A DNA stretch of 64,000 nt from positions 124,001 through 188,000 of the forward strand of contig JALIZF010001787.1 in assembly GCA_029948255.1 (NCBI GenBank), written 5' to 3'. The DNA comes from Telmatactis stephensoni. Lineage: Eukaryota; Cnidaria; Anthozoa; Actiniaria; Isophelliidae. Positions 23,805-35,292 of the stretch are shown here, piece after piece. Every line of letters begins with the position of its first letter. Position 1 is the first letter of the stretch. The notes under the pieces are model-generated. The model saw only the letters and a list, made by a program, of their open reading frames with translations, was not told the DNA's origin and ran no database searches. The position numbers and the translations under genes are program-made.

Positions 23805-24435
23805 AAGGTGTCACATGTAAACAGTTTGCAAGGTGTCACATGTAAACAGTTTGCAAGGTGTCAGTAAGTGGTTGCTAAGGTGAACGAAGTGGTTGGTAGG
23901 GTGTCAGTAAGTGGTTGGTAAGGTGTCAGTAAGTGGTTGGTAAGGTGTCAGTAAGTGGTTGGTAAGGAGTCAGGAAGTGGTTGGTAAGGTGTCAGTAAGT
24001 GGTTGGTAAGATGTTAGTAAGTGGTTGGCAAGGTGTCAGGAAGTGGTTGTTAAGGTGTCAGTAAGTGGTTGGTAAGGTGTCAGCAAGTGGTTGGTAAAAT
24101 GTTAGTAAGCAGTTGGCAAGGTGTCAGTAAGTGGTTGAGAAGGTGTCAATTAGTATACTAAGTGGTTGGTAAGATGGCAGTAAGTGGTTGTTAAGGTGTC
24201 AGTAAGTGGTTGGTAAGGTGTCAGTAAGTGGTTCAGGTAAGGTGTCAGTAAGTGGTTGGTAAGGTGATCAGTAAGTGGTTGGTAAGGTGATCAGTAAGTG
24301 GTTGTTAAGGTGTCAGTAAGTGGTTGGTAAGGTGTCAGTAAGTGGTTGGTAAGGTGTCAGTAAGTGGTTGGTAAGGTGTCAGTAAGTGGTTGGTAAGGTG
24401 TCAGTAACTTGTGTCAGTACTAAGTGATTGTAAGT
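23805..24435. repeat. 22-bp minisatellite (GTGGTTGGTAAGGTGTCAGTAA)
   Basis: Nearly 30 tandem copies with scattered substitutions and a few indels. Units between 24180 and 24410 are the most uniform, suggesting recent homogenisation. Confidence 0.95.
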
Positions 24436-24674
24436 TGGTAAGATGCAATCAATTAAAAGTGTTAATTAGTGACTCTCCAATATCAGGATAGACTAGAGGA
24501 CTATAAAATTTTCAATCGCCAATCAGCATCAATTTTAGGATAATTAACATCCAGCTATAGTGCCAAAATAATCAATTTAGGGTCATAATTAGCCAATAAA
24601 AGTCCTCTAACCAGGTTTTGCAGTTCAATGTGACATACTATCAAATAAATCATAGAGATGTTTCGATTGAATGT

Positions 24675-24815
24675 CTTTGTTGGGGTTGACTTGATCTTGG
24701 ATGTCTTTGTTGGGATGGAACTTGGTCTTGGATGACTTTGTTGGGATGGGACTTGGTCTTGGATGTCTTTGTTGGGATGGGACTTGGTCTTGGATGTCTT
24801 TGATAGGACTTAATC
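24675..24815. repeat. 31-bp minisatellite (GATGTCTTTGTTGGGATGGG)
   Basis: About four units containing GATGTCTTTGTTGGGATG and ACTTGGTCTTG. It lies 240 bp beyond the 22-bp array but is unrelated in sequence. Confidence 0.85.
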
Positions 24816-26040
24816 TTGGGCCTCTTAGGTAGGAGAGATCATGATGTGTGGATTTGTATTACTCCTGGCTGTTAGAATACAAGAAATATTGATGCTATAT
24901 TAATTGCATAAAAGTAAAATTATTCTGTGCACAAAGTGTGATCATTTAGTGAGTAAATTATATATTAAAATTTTGTACTCGTGTATGCCTTAATTACAAT
25001 TCCACTAACACTAAATTGGTTTAATAATGCATGCACTGTTTTCATCTTTTGTGGCTTCAGATAAATGAGAGGAAAGGATGTTATAGCTTCTTGCTCATGC
25101 AGCTCCATGAGGAAGTACAAAGTTTGAATCAAAGAATCAATTAACAGAATCAATAGAATTAACGGAATTATATTTATAAACACAATCAAATTACCGAGAA
25201 GCCAATCAAAATGCACACTTCAAAATGTAGAATGAATAACAGTTGCTGGTACGTGGCTCGACTGTTTTGTTTTTGTGTGTGTGTGTCTTAAAAGACAAAA
25301 GGTCAAATATTAAAACTCTTATCAGTCAAGTTTGGTCAGTATGTACAAACACCCTGAATATGTTTATAAATAGGAATACATTTGATTCTGTGATTTGGAC
25401 TAGTTGTATCAAGCATACAAATGTTACTGTAGTAGTAGTCATACATGCTGCACTTAAATTGAGTATCTTTGAAGAATTAATCAGTATTAATTTAGTCAGG
25501 AGCTCCTGACACTGTGGATTTTTTGTCAATATGACAGACAGACAGACAGACAGACGGACATTCCCCTCAACATTCACTTTTAGTAAAATGTTACATTGCT
25601 GGAACATTTGAGCATTTGTTTTGCATGCATATTTTTTGGTTGGTTTTCGGATATCTAAAGCTTTCAAGATGTTGATACAAATATTCTTAAAACATTTTGA
25701 ACCTTCAGTCACATGTAAAGACGTCAGGACCGACGAGGAATGTTGAGTTGAACATTTTGTATGTAAAATACATCAAATGAACAGCGTAATTCTTACCTTT
25801 TAGACGTAACATTGCCTTGTTTTCCATTCTTCACTCAAACTATTCTTGAAATACGACTAAATCTCTATAAAATTCGATGATTTTGAGGCCATACATAAAC
25901 AACACCACGACTTCGAACTTCCCGCGAGGTGCGAACAAGATCACGTGACGGGCGTCCGACCTGTAAGACCCGTATGTAACTATGGTAACTCGTGGATAAG
26001 GGTTCTTTCCCTCACAACTCGCGCAACTCACGTATACATA
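24816..26040. other. Gap with (ACAG)n and no supported gene
   Basis: Holds a (GACA)n microsatellite at about 25532-25557 and several short frames without domain support. Region 25920-26040 is GC-richer and may be part of the family A MITE that follows. Confidence 0.45.
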
Positions 26041-26114
26041 CTAAAAATAGCCTTACTAGTCTCCACGAACATCGCAGAGACATCAATACTGAGTCTTAGT
26101 ATTATATGGTCTCT
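26041..26114. mobile_element. MITE family A, half copy
   Basis: Matches the right arm of 47480-47760: CTAAAAATAG, CGAACATCGCAGAGACATC, AATACTGAGT, and TATTATATGGTCTC at the end. The left arm is diverged or missing. Confidence 0.65.
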
Positions 26115-26159
26115 TGGTTATAGACGAAAGTCGTAATTTTTGTCCGGCATTTTCGCATT

Positions 26160-27170
26160 TTTTCATGGGCCATAGACCATTAAAAATCTTTATTTTCGTG
26201 CATTTTTGAGGATTTTATATGGGCTATACTCCATTGAAATTCGCCCTTTTGGGTCATTTTTGCTCATTTTGCGTGGGCTGTAATCCATTGAAAATGATCA
26301 TTTTTGTGTATTTTTCCGTATTTTCCATGGACTATACTCCATTGAAAACCGTCATTTTGGGTCATTTTTGGGCATTTTGCGTGGGCTATACTCCATTGAA
26401 AACCGTCATTTTGGATCATTTTTGGGCATTAATTTTGCATGGGCTATAGTCCATTGGAAATCGTCATTTTGGATCATTTTTGGGCATTTTGCATGGGCTA
26501 TAGTCCATTGGAAATCGTCATTTTGGGTCATTTTTGGGCATTTTGCATGGGCTATAGTCCATTGGAAATCGTCATTTTGGATCATTTTTGGGCATTTTGC
26601 GTGGGCTATACTACATTGAAAACTGTCATTTTGGGTCATTTTTGGGTATTTTGCATGGGCTATACTCCATTGAAAACCGTCATTTTTGGTCATTTTTGGG
26701 CATTTTGCATGGGCTATAGTTCATTGGAAATCGTCATTTTGGATCCTTTTCGGGCATTTTGCGTGGGCTATACTTCATTGGAAATCGTCATTTTGGGCTA
26801 TTTTTGCACATTTTGCATGGACTATGTCTATAGCCCATTGGATATCGTCATTTTGAGGGCATTTTAAGTGAGCTATAGTCCACTGAAAATCGTCATTTTG
26901 CGTGAGTTATAGTCCATTGAAAATCATCATTTTGATCTTTTTTTGCATTAAGCGTGGGCTATACTTATATACATCTGTGGGCTCATAAAATCGTCGTTTT
27001 GGCTCACTTTTCAAGGTTTTGCATGGCCTATATATAGCCCATTATATTGAAAATCGTCATTTTGGATCATTTTTGGGCATTTTGGGTGGGCTATTATCCA
27101 TTGAAAATTATTATTTTTGCCCATTTTGAATATATTTTATGGGCTACCCCATTGAAAATCGTCATTTGGG
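26160..27170. repeat. 54-bp minisatellite (GGGCTATAGTCCATTG...)
   Basis: About 17 units that begin GGGCTATAGTCCATTG and contain AATCGTCATTTTGG and TTTTTGGGCATTTTGC. The central units (26380-26790) are nearly uniform and the flanks decay. Because 54 is divisible by three, frames up to 142 codons run through both strands and encode repeats such as MGYSPLEIVIL. This is consistent with a repeat artefact: there is no splice or start context. Confidence 0.93.
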
Positions 27171-27371
27171 TCCTTTGAGCACTTTTTCCATTGTGCGTAA
27201 TTCCTATAAATTGCGGATAAATTTGAAAACGTTTTTCTTATATCTAAAAAAAATCCCGCTTTCTCAGCTAGAAGCTCGAGAAGGGAGGAAAAAAGTTTTC
27301 AAATTTATGGGAATTGGTGAAAAGAGACGAGTTTGACAATGAAATCTCATATAGAATTTGAAATAATCTTT

Positions 27372-27377
27372 TTTATT
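27372..27377 (-). promoter_or_regulatory. Candidate polyadenylation signal for ATP6V1H
   Basis: AATAAA on the minus strand about 300 nt past the subunit H stop codon at 27671. This would give a 3'UTR of ordinary length. Confidence 0.4.
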
Positions 27378-27670
27378 TGACATAATCCCAGGATTTACAA
27401 TATTGCAAATGTTGACGTTACAAATAATGCTTGTGTTCAGCTAAAATGCAATTTTAGATATATATCTTTCGCAATTTCATTTGTTCTTGTGATTTCACAA
27501 TCTTACTCGATACGATGCAGAACATGATCGATAGTGATTTACAAAACGGTAATATGAGAAGCTATTTCCAAGAATATTCCCTGAATTTACAATATTGAAT
27601 CAATTAAGTCAAATCTTCGAATGGTCAAATCTGTAATTTCATTATAATTATATATGATATTAGTACGTGG

Positions 27671-30600
27671 CTATACACTCTTTAACTGTTTGCCAAGATA
27701 TTCCCTGAAAGAAACAAACAAAGTTTTCAGCACACATATATAGTTGTTATCAAGCGTATCGTGTTGCGTCTACGCAGGTCAACGTATGTCAACGATGGCT
27801 TGCGTTGATAACGCAGGTGAAATGTGCGACAGCTCAGCACACGTCTTAAGCTGCGCAGCGGCTTTGGGGAAGGATGAGAAAGGGGAGGACACCTTTCACC
27901 CACCCTCCGCTCTCCCTCCCCTCTCTCCCCTCCCCTCTCCCTCGACAAAAAGCTCGTCAGTTCGCGCATGCTACATGCGTTTACGCCGGCAATACTGATA
28001 ACATTAACCGTAAACAATCGGAGCCAAAAGAATTGGGTTTCATACTATGTTCAACCGAGTTAGATACGTGCCAGTTGTGCGTAAAATCGCGTACGTTTAC
28101 ATACGTTGAAATTCAGACGCAACAAAAGCTTCTGGCACAACGACATTTAAAATTAAAGCCTTGTTTTCACTAGCGACGCAAGCACAAGCGCAAGCAGGCC
28201 TAAAAGAATATTCACAACTGTAACGTAACATATGTAAGACTGCGTTACGCAACACAACATACGTAAGACTGTGTAACGTAACATAACATTTGTAAAATTG
28301 CATAACGTAACAACATACGTAAGAATGCGTAACGTAACATAACATGGGTAAGATTGCGTAACGTAACGTAACACAGGTAAAATTGCGTGGCCATACGTTT
28401 ACGTAAGACTGCGTTACGCAACACAACATACGTAAGACTGTGTAACGTAACATAACTTTTGTAAAATTGCATAACGTAACACAACATACGTAAGATTGCG
28501 TAACGTAACATTACATACGTAAGATCGCGTAACGTAACGTAACATGCGTAAGGTTGCGTGGCCATACGTTTACGTTGTACTCACCAGTTATGTACCATAA
28601 CCTTCTGTACTGCTAACAGAGCTTCTTTTCTAACGTTGGGATCGTCATGGGTCATCATTTTCATGACTTTCTCCTTGCAGCCCAGTGATTCAATCACACT
28701 AAATAATTCAATAAATATCAAATTACCAGAGGTCATTTAGTCCAGTTCTGTTGAATAGCACATTTAAGTAAGAACTTCTTGTGCTATTCAAGTTTTTTTC
28801 ATCCAAAATTGACTGATGGACCATTCATGACAAAAGAAATTCCTACCGTTTTCCTCTTGGAAAGTGCCTCACATACTCTCCTGTATCGTGTGCAGCTACA
28901 CAGAGAGTAACTGAATCATCAGAGGAATCCATGAGGTGTGCAAGAATCCTCAAAAATAAGACAAAATGAAATATTAACTAGACTGTGGGAAAGATTGAAC
29001 TCCATTTATGTCTAAATGGATGGAAGAAAAGGAAGTGAATGAAAACTGAATGGATAATGGAAGGGGAAAGATGTGTGAAAACAGGGTGGAAGAAAGGAAT
29101 AGAGAAAAATAAAAAAAGAGAAAAATAAAAAGAGAAAAATAAGATGAATACTTACTTTAGGAGTTCGTAGTTTTTCTCATTCAAACGATGAGCATTTTCT
29201 CTCTAGAAAATAACCAAATGAATGAATGGATGGATGGATCAAGATCATTAGGGATTGAAAGCTTTTTGCTCTAATCCCCAAGTAAGTCAGTGTACTGAGT
29301 TCTAATGTTTAGCTTTTCACATTATGATTAAGGGATAGATGGATAAATAAATGAATAAATGAATGAATGAATGCATGAATGATTGTATGAATGAATGAAT
29401 GAATGAATGAATGTACGAATGAATGATTGTATGAATGAATGAATGTACGAATGAATGAATGAATGAATGAATGAATGAATGCATGCATGAATGATTGTAT
29501 GAATGAATGAATGAATGAATGAATGAATGAATGTACGAATGAATGATTGTATGAATGAATGATTGTATGAATGAATAAATAACGAACGAATGAAATAAAA
29601 TAAACCAGTCCATGATATTTACCCAGAACTTTTCAGACTTGTGAACAGGACTCCATTCTAGTCTTCCTGACCTCACTTCTGCTGCATACTCATCAAAGTT
29701 ACTGCAAACAACACATGGTGACACTATTAAATGAACTGGGTCTGCTCGGGATTTAATGATCTACTATTTCACTGTATAGACGACTTTCAAAAATGGCAGC
29801 CTAGTACATGAGAACGAGGCCACAAAGGTCTTGTTACCAGAAAATAAGCGTGCGACACTTCTATTGCTATCAAAGACGATGTGTTCCTTTTCCTTTTAAA
29901 ATACTTATTTTATGTGCATTTTACAGGATAATTTTTATATATTTAGAATCATTTGATGCGATGTTGATTTTGGAGGCCTTTCTGGCCTTGTTATCGTGAA
30001 CAATGAGCCCGCCATTTTTGAAAGTCGTCTATGGCTAGTGATTAATGTGGACTGTGTTTTTGTGCTAATAGCACAGAAAATTTCCTAATAGCTAAAATCT
30101 CACTCTAAAGGCAGTCCTTCAAAATCCAGCCAAAGTTAGAATTTTCTTGTGAGATGTTTTGGATTTAAATCCACTTCTGAGTGTACCCACTAATGGTGAT
30201 GGTATACTATCTTGTGCATAAATTTCCATTCTGCCCTGGTGCCCTCCAACTAAAACTCTTAACGGAGATACGAAATTCATACATGACTCACCTTAAATCT
30301 TGTACAACTTCATTTAGTTTTTCATAGACATATTCAACATCCTCCTAAATCAGAGAGTAGTGATAATATTAGTTACTGCGAAGACAACTTTAAACTTTTG
30401 GGTTTTTCTTATCTGCCAATATGTGAAGGGGATGGAGCTTATGCAAATGCCCTCAATCTGATCAAACGGTTAGATCTTCACGTCTTCACAGATAAGGACG
30501 TTAAACCGTAGGCCCCGTCTGCTTTCACTCTAACCCTGCTTGGGCATAAAATGTAGCTCTATTACACTTGTATAGTGGACGTAAAAGATCCTGTTGTACT

Positions 30601-33600
30601 GTTCGCAAAGAGTAGGGGATTGTTGCCCGATACAACAGTCTGTCCTTACTACTAACAAACTCTAAGCGCATTTGATTATATTCATATAGATATTTGTGCT
30701 ATATAAATGCTAAAATTTCATTTTTTCATTTTTTACTTGATGAGCTTAGTGATGTCATGTCCGCGCGTCGCTATTCCTACAAGAATGTGGTATACCTGAA
30801 TATCTTCATCTGCCCATGGCTTACCATTCAATATTGACAAAACCTGTAGTAAAATAGAAAACAGATCAAATCTTAACAGTCAAAATTTTGGATTCCTATA
30901 ACACTACAGGGTCCACAGTAATTGGCTGTCAAAGCTGTTGTGGTGTCCCTGCCTTCATTGGAAGGAATAAGCTTGTAAATGAAATGAAATGAAATGAAAT
31001 AAAATGAAATGAAATAAAATGGTAACAGTACATAAAGAATGACAGCATATTCCTCTGTGCATTGCTTACTTACATGCACTAGTTTACTTTGGATCATCAT
31101 TACAGATGATTCTCTTGTCTTTTCCTCTGGCTTATCCATGAGATTCTATAAAACACAAAGTATAAGTTTATTATTTTCTGTGCTCAGTTCAGTAATACAG
31201 CACGCAGGAAGTGATGAGAGCACAAAAAAAGTGTAAGGAGGGTACGAGCCATGGTGAGTGCTCTCCACACTTCTTGGGTGCTCTCCACACTTCCTAAGAG
31301 CTGTATTAATGAATGGAGCATGGAAAAAGATGTTCTATTTCATAGAACAGAGTCATACAGTGATGTTCTATTTGTTTATATATATTTTTAAGTACATATT
31401 CAAGAGAAAAGATTTTCTCTGTACAAAAATTAAAAAGGTGCATGCTCACAATTGAGCTCGCACTGCTGAAATCATAACTGTGCTCCATTCTCTGATAATA
31501 AAGCACAGCTTTCAGTTAATCAGAGCACGCATATCCACAAAGGTATATAACAAAAAACTTACAGCCTACCTAGATCACAAATTCATGTATATTCCATAGA
31601 CCAAGTATATAGCTTACCCTAAGTGTAGCAATGATAATTCTAATGACTTTTTCTTTATCAGATTCTCTAAGGATGTCAGCCAGCACTGGAATCACAGCAC
31701 TATTCCTAATAAATCAATCATATACAGTCATAGAATTAGCAGCAACTAAAAGAAGAATGTGGTTCACTGTTTATTAAGCTAGAGTGCTCGATGTCCAACC
31801 TGGTGGCAATCCAATCCAATACATAAATTTGGGGTAGCTCATCACCCTTCCTCGCAGCCAAGTGCTGAATTACGAAGGGCGCAGCTCAACGTGATCGAGT
31901 CGAAGGTTTACAAGGGCGCTTTCATTACGAACAATTGAACAATCACACATTTACATACAAATTTACATACACATACATGTAGCAGCCACCATACGACTCA
32001 TGTCTGATCACGGAGCACAGTTTAGATCGAAACTAGTTCGTTTTTACTGAGGGAGGAAAAACCGGAGAACCCGGAGAAAAAACCCTCGAAGCAAGGGAGA
32101 GAACGAACAAGAAACTCAAGCCACATGTGATGCCCCGTCCGGGGATTGAACGAGGGACCACAGCGGTGACAGACCGGCGCTCTCACCGCTCGGCCACCCT
32201 TGCTTCCCTGAATTTCTTCCATTTCTCTATAGGCAACAGGATTTATCAAATGGATAGCACTATCTATTCTTCATGCAACTGATCCCTGGTGGGGTATATC
32301 AGAAACTGCATTAATCTTCCTAAACCCCTGAACATATCAAGTGTTCTCTTACCCAACCATGCGCTGTGCAATCCTAGGGTCAAAGGACAATAGCCACAAG
32401 GTAAATATCAGCTGGTATTGTAACTGGAATCCAATGTTTGTGCTTAATAAGGTGGATACAATGCTGAATACAAAAAAAACATTGATTGTTAAAGCCTGGT
32501 TCACTAGCATAAGCACAAGCAACACATCCAGACTTAATAGTACAAATCTTGTTAAAATATCAAAATATAATAATAATATTGGACGTATGAAGTGCCATTT
32601 CCGTGTGTTCAATAGCACTGATCAAACACCAAGTTTTTGTTTTTGTTAGCAGTGATTTTTGCACCTAGATGTAATAAATGTGATACTATGTTTGCATATG
32701 TTGCTTGAGCTAATGCTTGAATCATTTTTATGTTCCAGCCTATTGTAGCACTAGATCTGTGAGACTTATAAAAAGACCAAAAAGACAAGATCTTGTAACC
32801 CCTCCCCCAGTGGCACTTGTAAACTTATATATATGTGCAAATTCACAAACAATCTTTACGATTGAAAAAGAGTGCACATTATATATATAACAAGCACTCA
32901 GAAACTTTATTGGGAAGTTGACAAGTTACAGTAGTTAGAGTGCCAGATAAATTATTAAGTCTTTCAAAAAATATCCCACTGCTCTCTGTATTTATAAATG
33001 GAGATCATACATGTTATATATTTGGATTTCTGGGCCTGGTTGTTTGATAGCAGGTTAGTGCTAACCCAGGGATAAAACTAAAGAAAACCATTGATTTTAA
33101 ACCCAGGGTTAAATCTAAAGAAAACCATTGGTGTTAACCCAGGGTTAAATCTAAAGAAAACCATTGGTGTTAACCCAGGGTTAAATCTAAAGAAAACCAT
33201 TGGTGTTAACCATGGATTAAATCTAAAGAATACCACTGGCATTAACCCTGGATTAATGCTAACCTGTTTTTGAACAACCAGGCCCAGGTTATCATTACCT
33301 AGTAATTCCCTCCAATTTAAAAAAGGCCTGTTTGTAGGCTTCTATTCTTAACATGAGCTGTAGACACTGTACAACACTGTGAAGATACTCACAACCCTGT
33401 TATATATAGAATGTACAACAAAGTTAAATAAAACTGATAATCTTTGATGACCTTACTTTACACTAATACTTATTACTAATGCTCATTAAATTTTTCACGT
33501 CTAAAATGGGGCGCTTATTCGGGGGAGGTGCTTATTCGAGGGAGGTGCTTATTCAGCGGGAGGAAATGCGTACACAACTGTCAGAGTATGCTTTCCTTTT

Positions 33601-35233
33601 AGTATCAATAATATCAATGTTATACTACTACAACAGTACTGGTATTAGTATACTATAACAAGGTGCAAGGCGCTTATTCGGGGGAGGCGCTTATTTGAGT
33701 AAATACGGTATACATACATGTAGACATGCAGGGTATACTCCTTTGCTCTTTTTCTCTCTCTTTCACTTTTCTTTCTCTGATTCACTTTTTTTTCTTCATT
33801 CATTTTTATCTTGTTGCCTTTTACTCTATCCACTTTTGCTTGTCTCATTTCCCTTTCAAACTTTCACCTCCTCCATTTTTCTTTTCTTTTGTATTTCTTT
33901 TCTCAAAGATGTGGTCATTTGTCAGCAAGGAAAGACTTGCATTTGCAGTCAAAATATTCCAACAAATGACCACAATATTGTGAGACAATTGAATAAGCAT
34001 CTCCTTTATTATTATTTTATCCACAGTGAAGAATATCTTCCATTCAATTTTTTCTCTTTCTTTTCCTTTGAATTTGACAATTGCAAATTTTTCTGCAATA
34101 TTCAGTACAACACAGTTGCACCATGTGTCCACCCCTGCAATGTTGCACACAACACAGTTGCACTGTGTGTCCACCCTTGCAATGTTGCACGCAACACAGT
34201 TACACCGTGTGTTCACCCCTGCAATGTTGCACACAACACAGTTACACCATGTGTCCACCCCTGCAATGTTGCATTCAACACAGTTGCACCTTGTGTCCAC
34301 CCCTGCAATGTTGCACACAACAGTTGCACCGTGTCTCCACCCTGCAATGTTGCGTGCAACAGTTGTACCGTGTGTCCACCCCTGTGATATTGCATGAAGC
34401 CTTGCAGAAAATGTTACAGAAGTAGAATTCAATCTAGCTAAACCTGCAACTATCACATGCAACATTGCACACAACTGTTGCAGTGATGCATCTCTGTGTC
34501 TGTGCATAGTTGCAGAAGAAGATGCAAGAAAAGTAGCATCATTTAAGTCTTAAGAATGATGAGTGACCAGTACACTGCACTTGTACTTACAGCTGTAGTT
34601 AGCTTGTCTTTGAGCCAAGTAAGAAAGAAGTTCAAGTCATTCTCTGGTAGACGTGCTTTACCCCAGCATGCAAGTTTTGCTGATATTACAGCAGCCTGTA
34701 AAACAACAAATTCCTTCAAAATTGTAGGAATATTTACTCTTTGATCATAGATTAACTGATCACACACACACAGTCTGCTGGCAATTCTTGTGCCAAAATG
34801 AGTCTTTATCATCTCAGGTCTCTTATTACTACACTCTGTAAAACTATCAAAAGATGGCAGGCTTATAATAGCAATGGACTTAGGGAATAGAACTGGTAAC
34901 AGTTGAAAACATCAGTGCAAAAACAAAATAAGTCAACTATGATCAAATGGTCAATTCTCCCTCAAACGTCTTTATTAACACAGGAGAAGTTGACTTTAGA
35001 TCATGCTCACTAACCATGCTGTTTTTGCAGGGATCTCTTCAGTTACAGAGTGTGCTACCCAAAATGCTGGAGAACAGTTGTGTGAGGACCTTTGGCTAAG
35101 TTCATGTAATGATGATGATGATGACAAGATGATATGATGATAACATCATGATGATGATGATGATGATGGTGGTGATGATGATGGTGGTGGTGGTGGTGAT
35201 GATGATGGTGGTGGTGGTGGTGATGATGATAAC

Positions 35234-35292
<59 letters not shown>

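Noticed and set aside
23805..24435. CRISPR-like regular array
   Set aside because: Units are contiguous 22-mers with no unique spacers, and the genome is animal. The same reasoning applies to the other tandem arrays.
26219..26867. Repeat protein MGYSPLEIVIL with 18-residue period
   Set aside because: The 54-bp satellite keeps several frames open on both strands at once, as expected from a period divisible by three. Kept only as a low-interest finding.
29317..29724. 135-codon Ser/His/Ile protein on the minus strand
   Set aside because: Mostly GAAT repeat. Its first 30 residues overlap a genuine ATP6V1H exon, which is annotated separately.
32142..32215. tRNA-Ser or tRNA-Leu gene on the minus strand
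   Set aside because: A and B boxes are present but the stems are disrupted, and the sequence continues into a SINE body.
33695..34507. Overlapping frames of 114-230 codons on both strands rich in Cys, His and Pro
   Set aside because: They run through the 42-bp tandem array; every frame repeats the unit, and no start or splice context is present.
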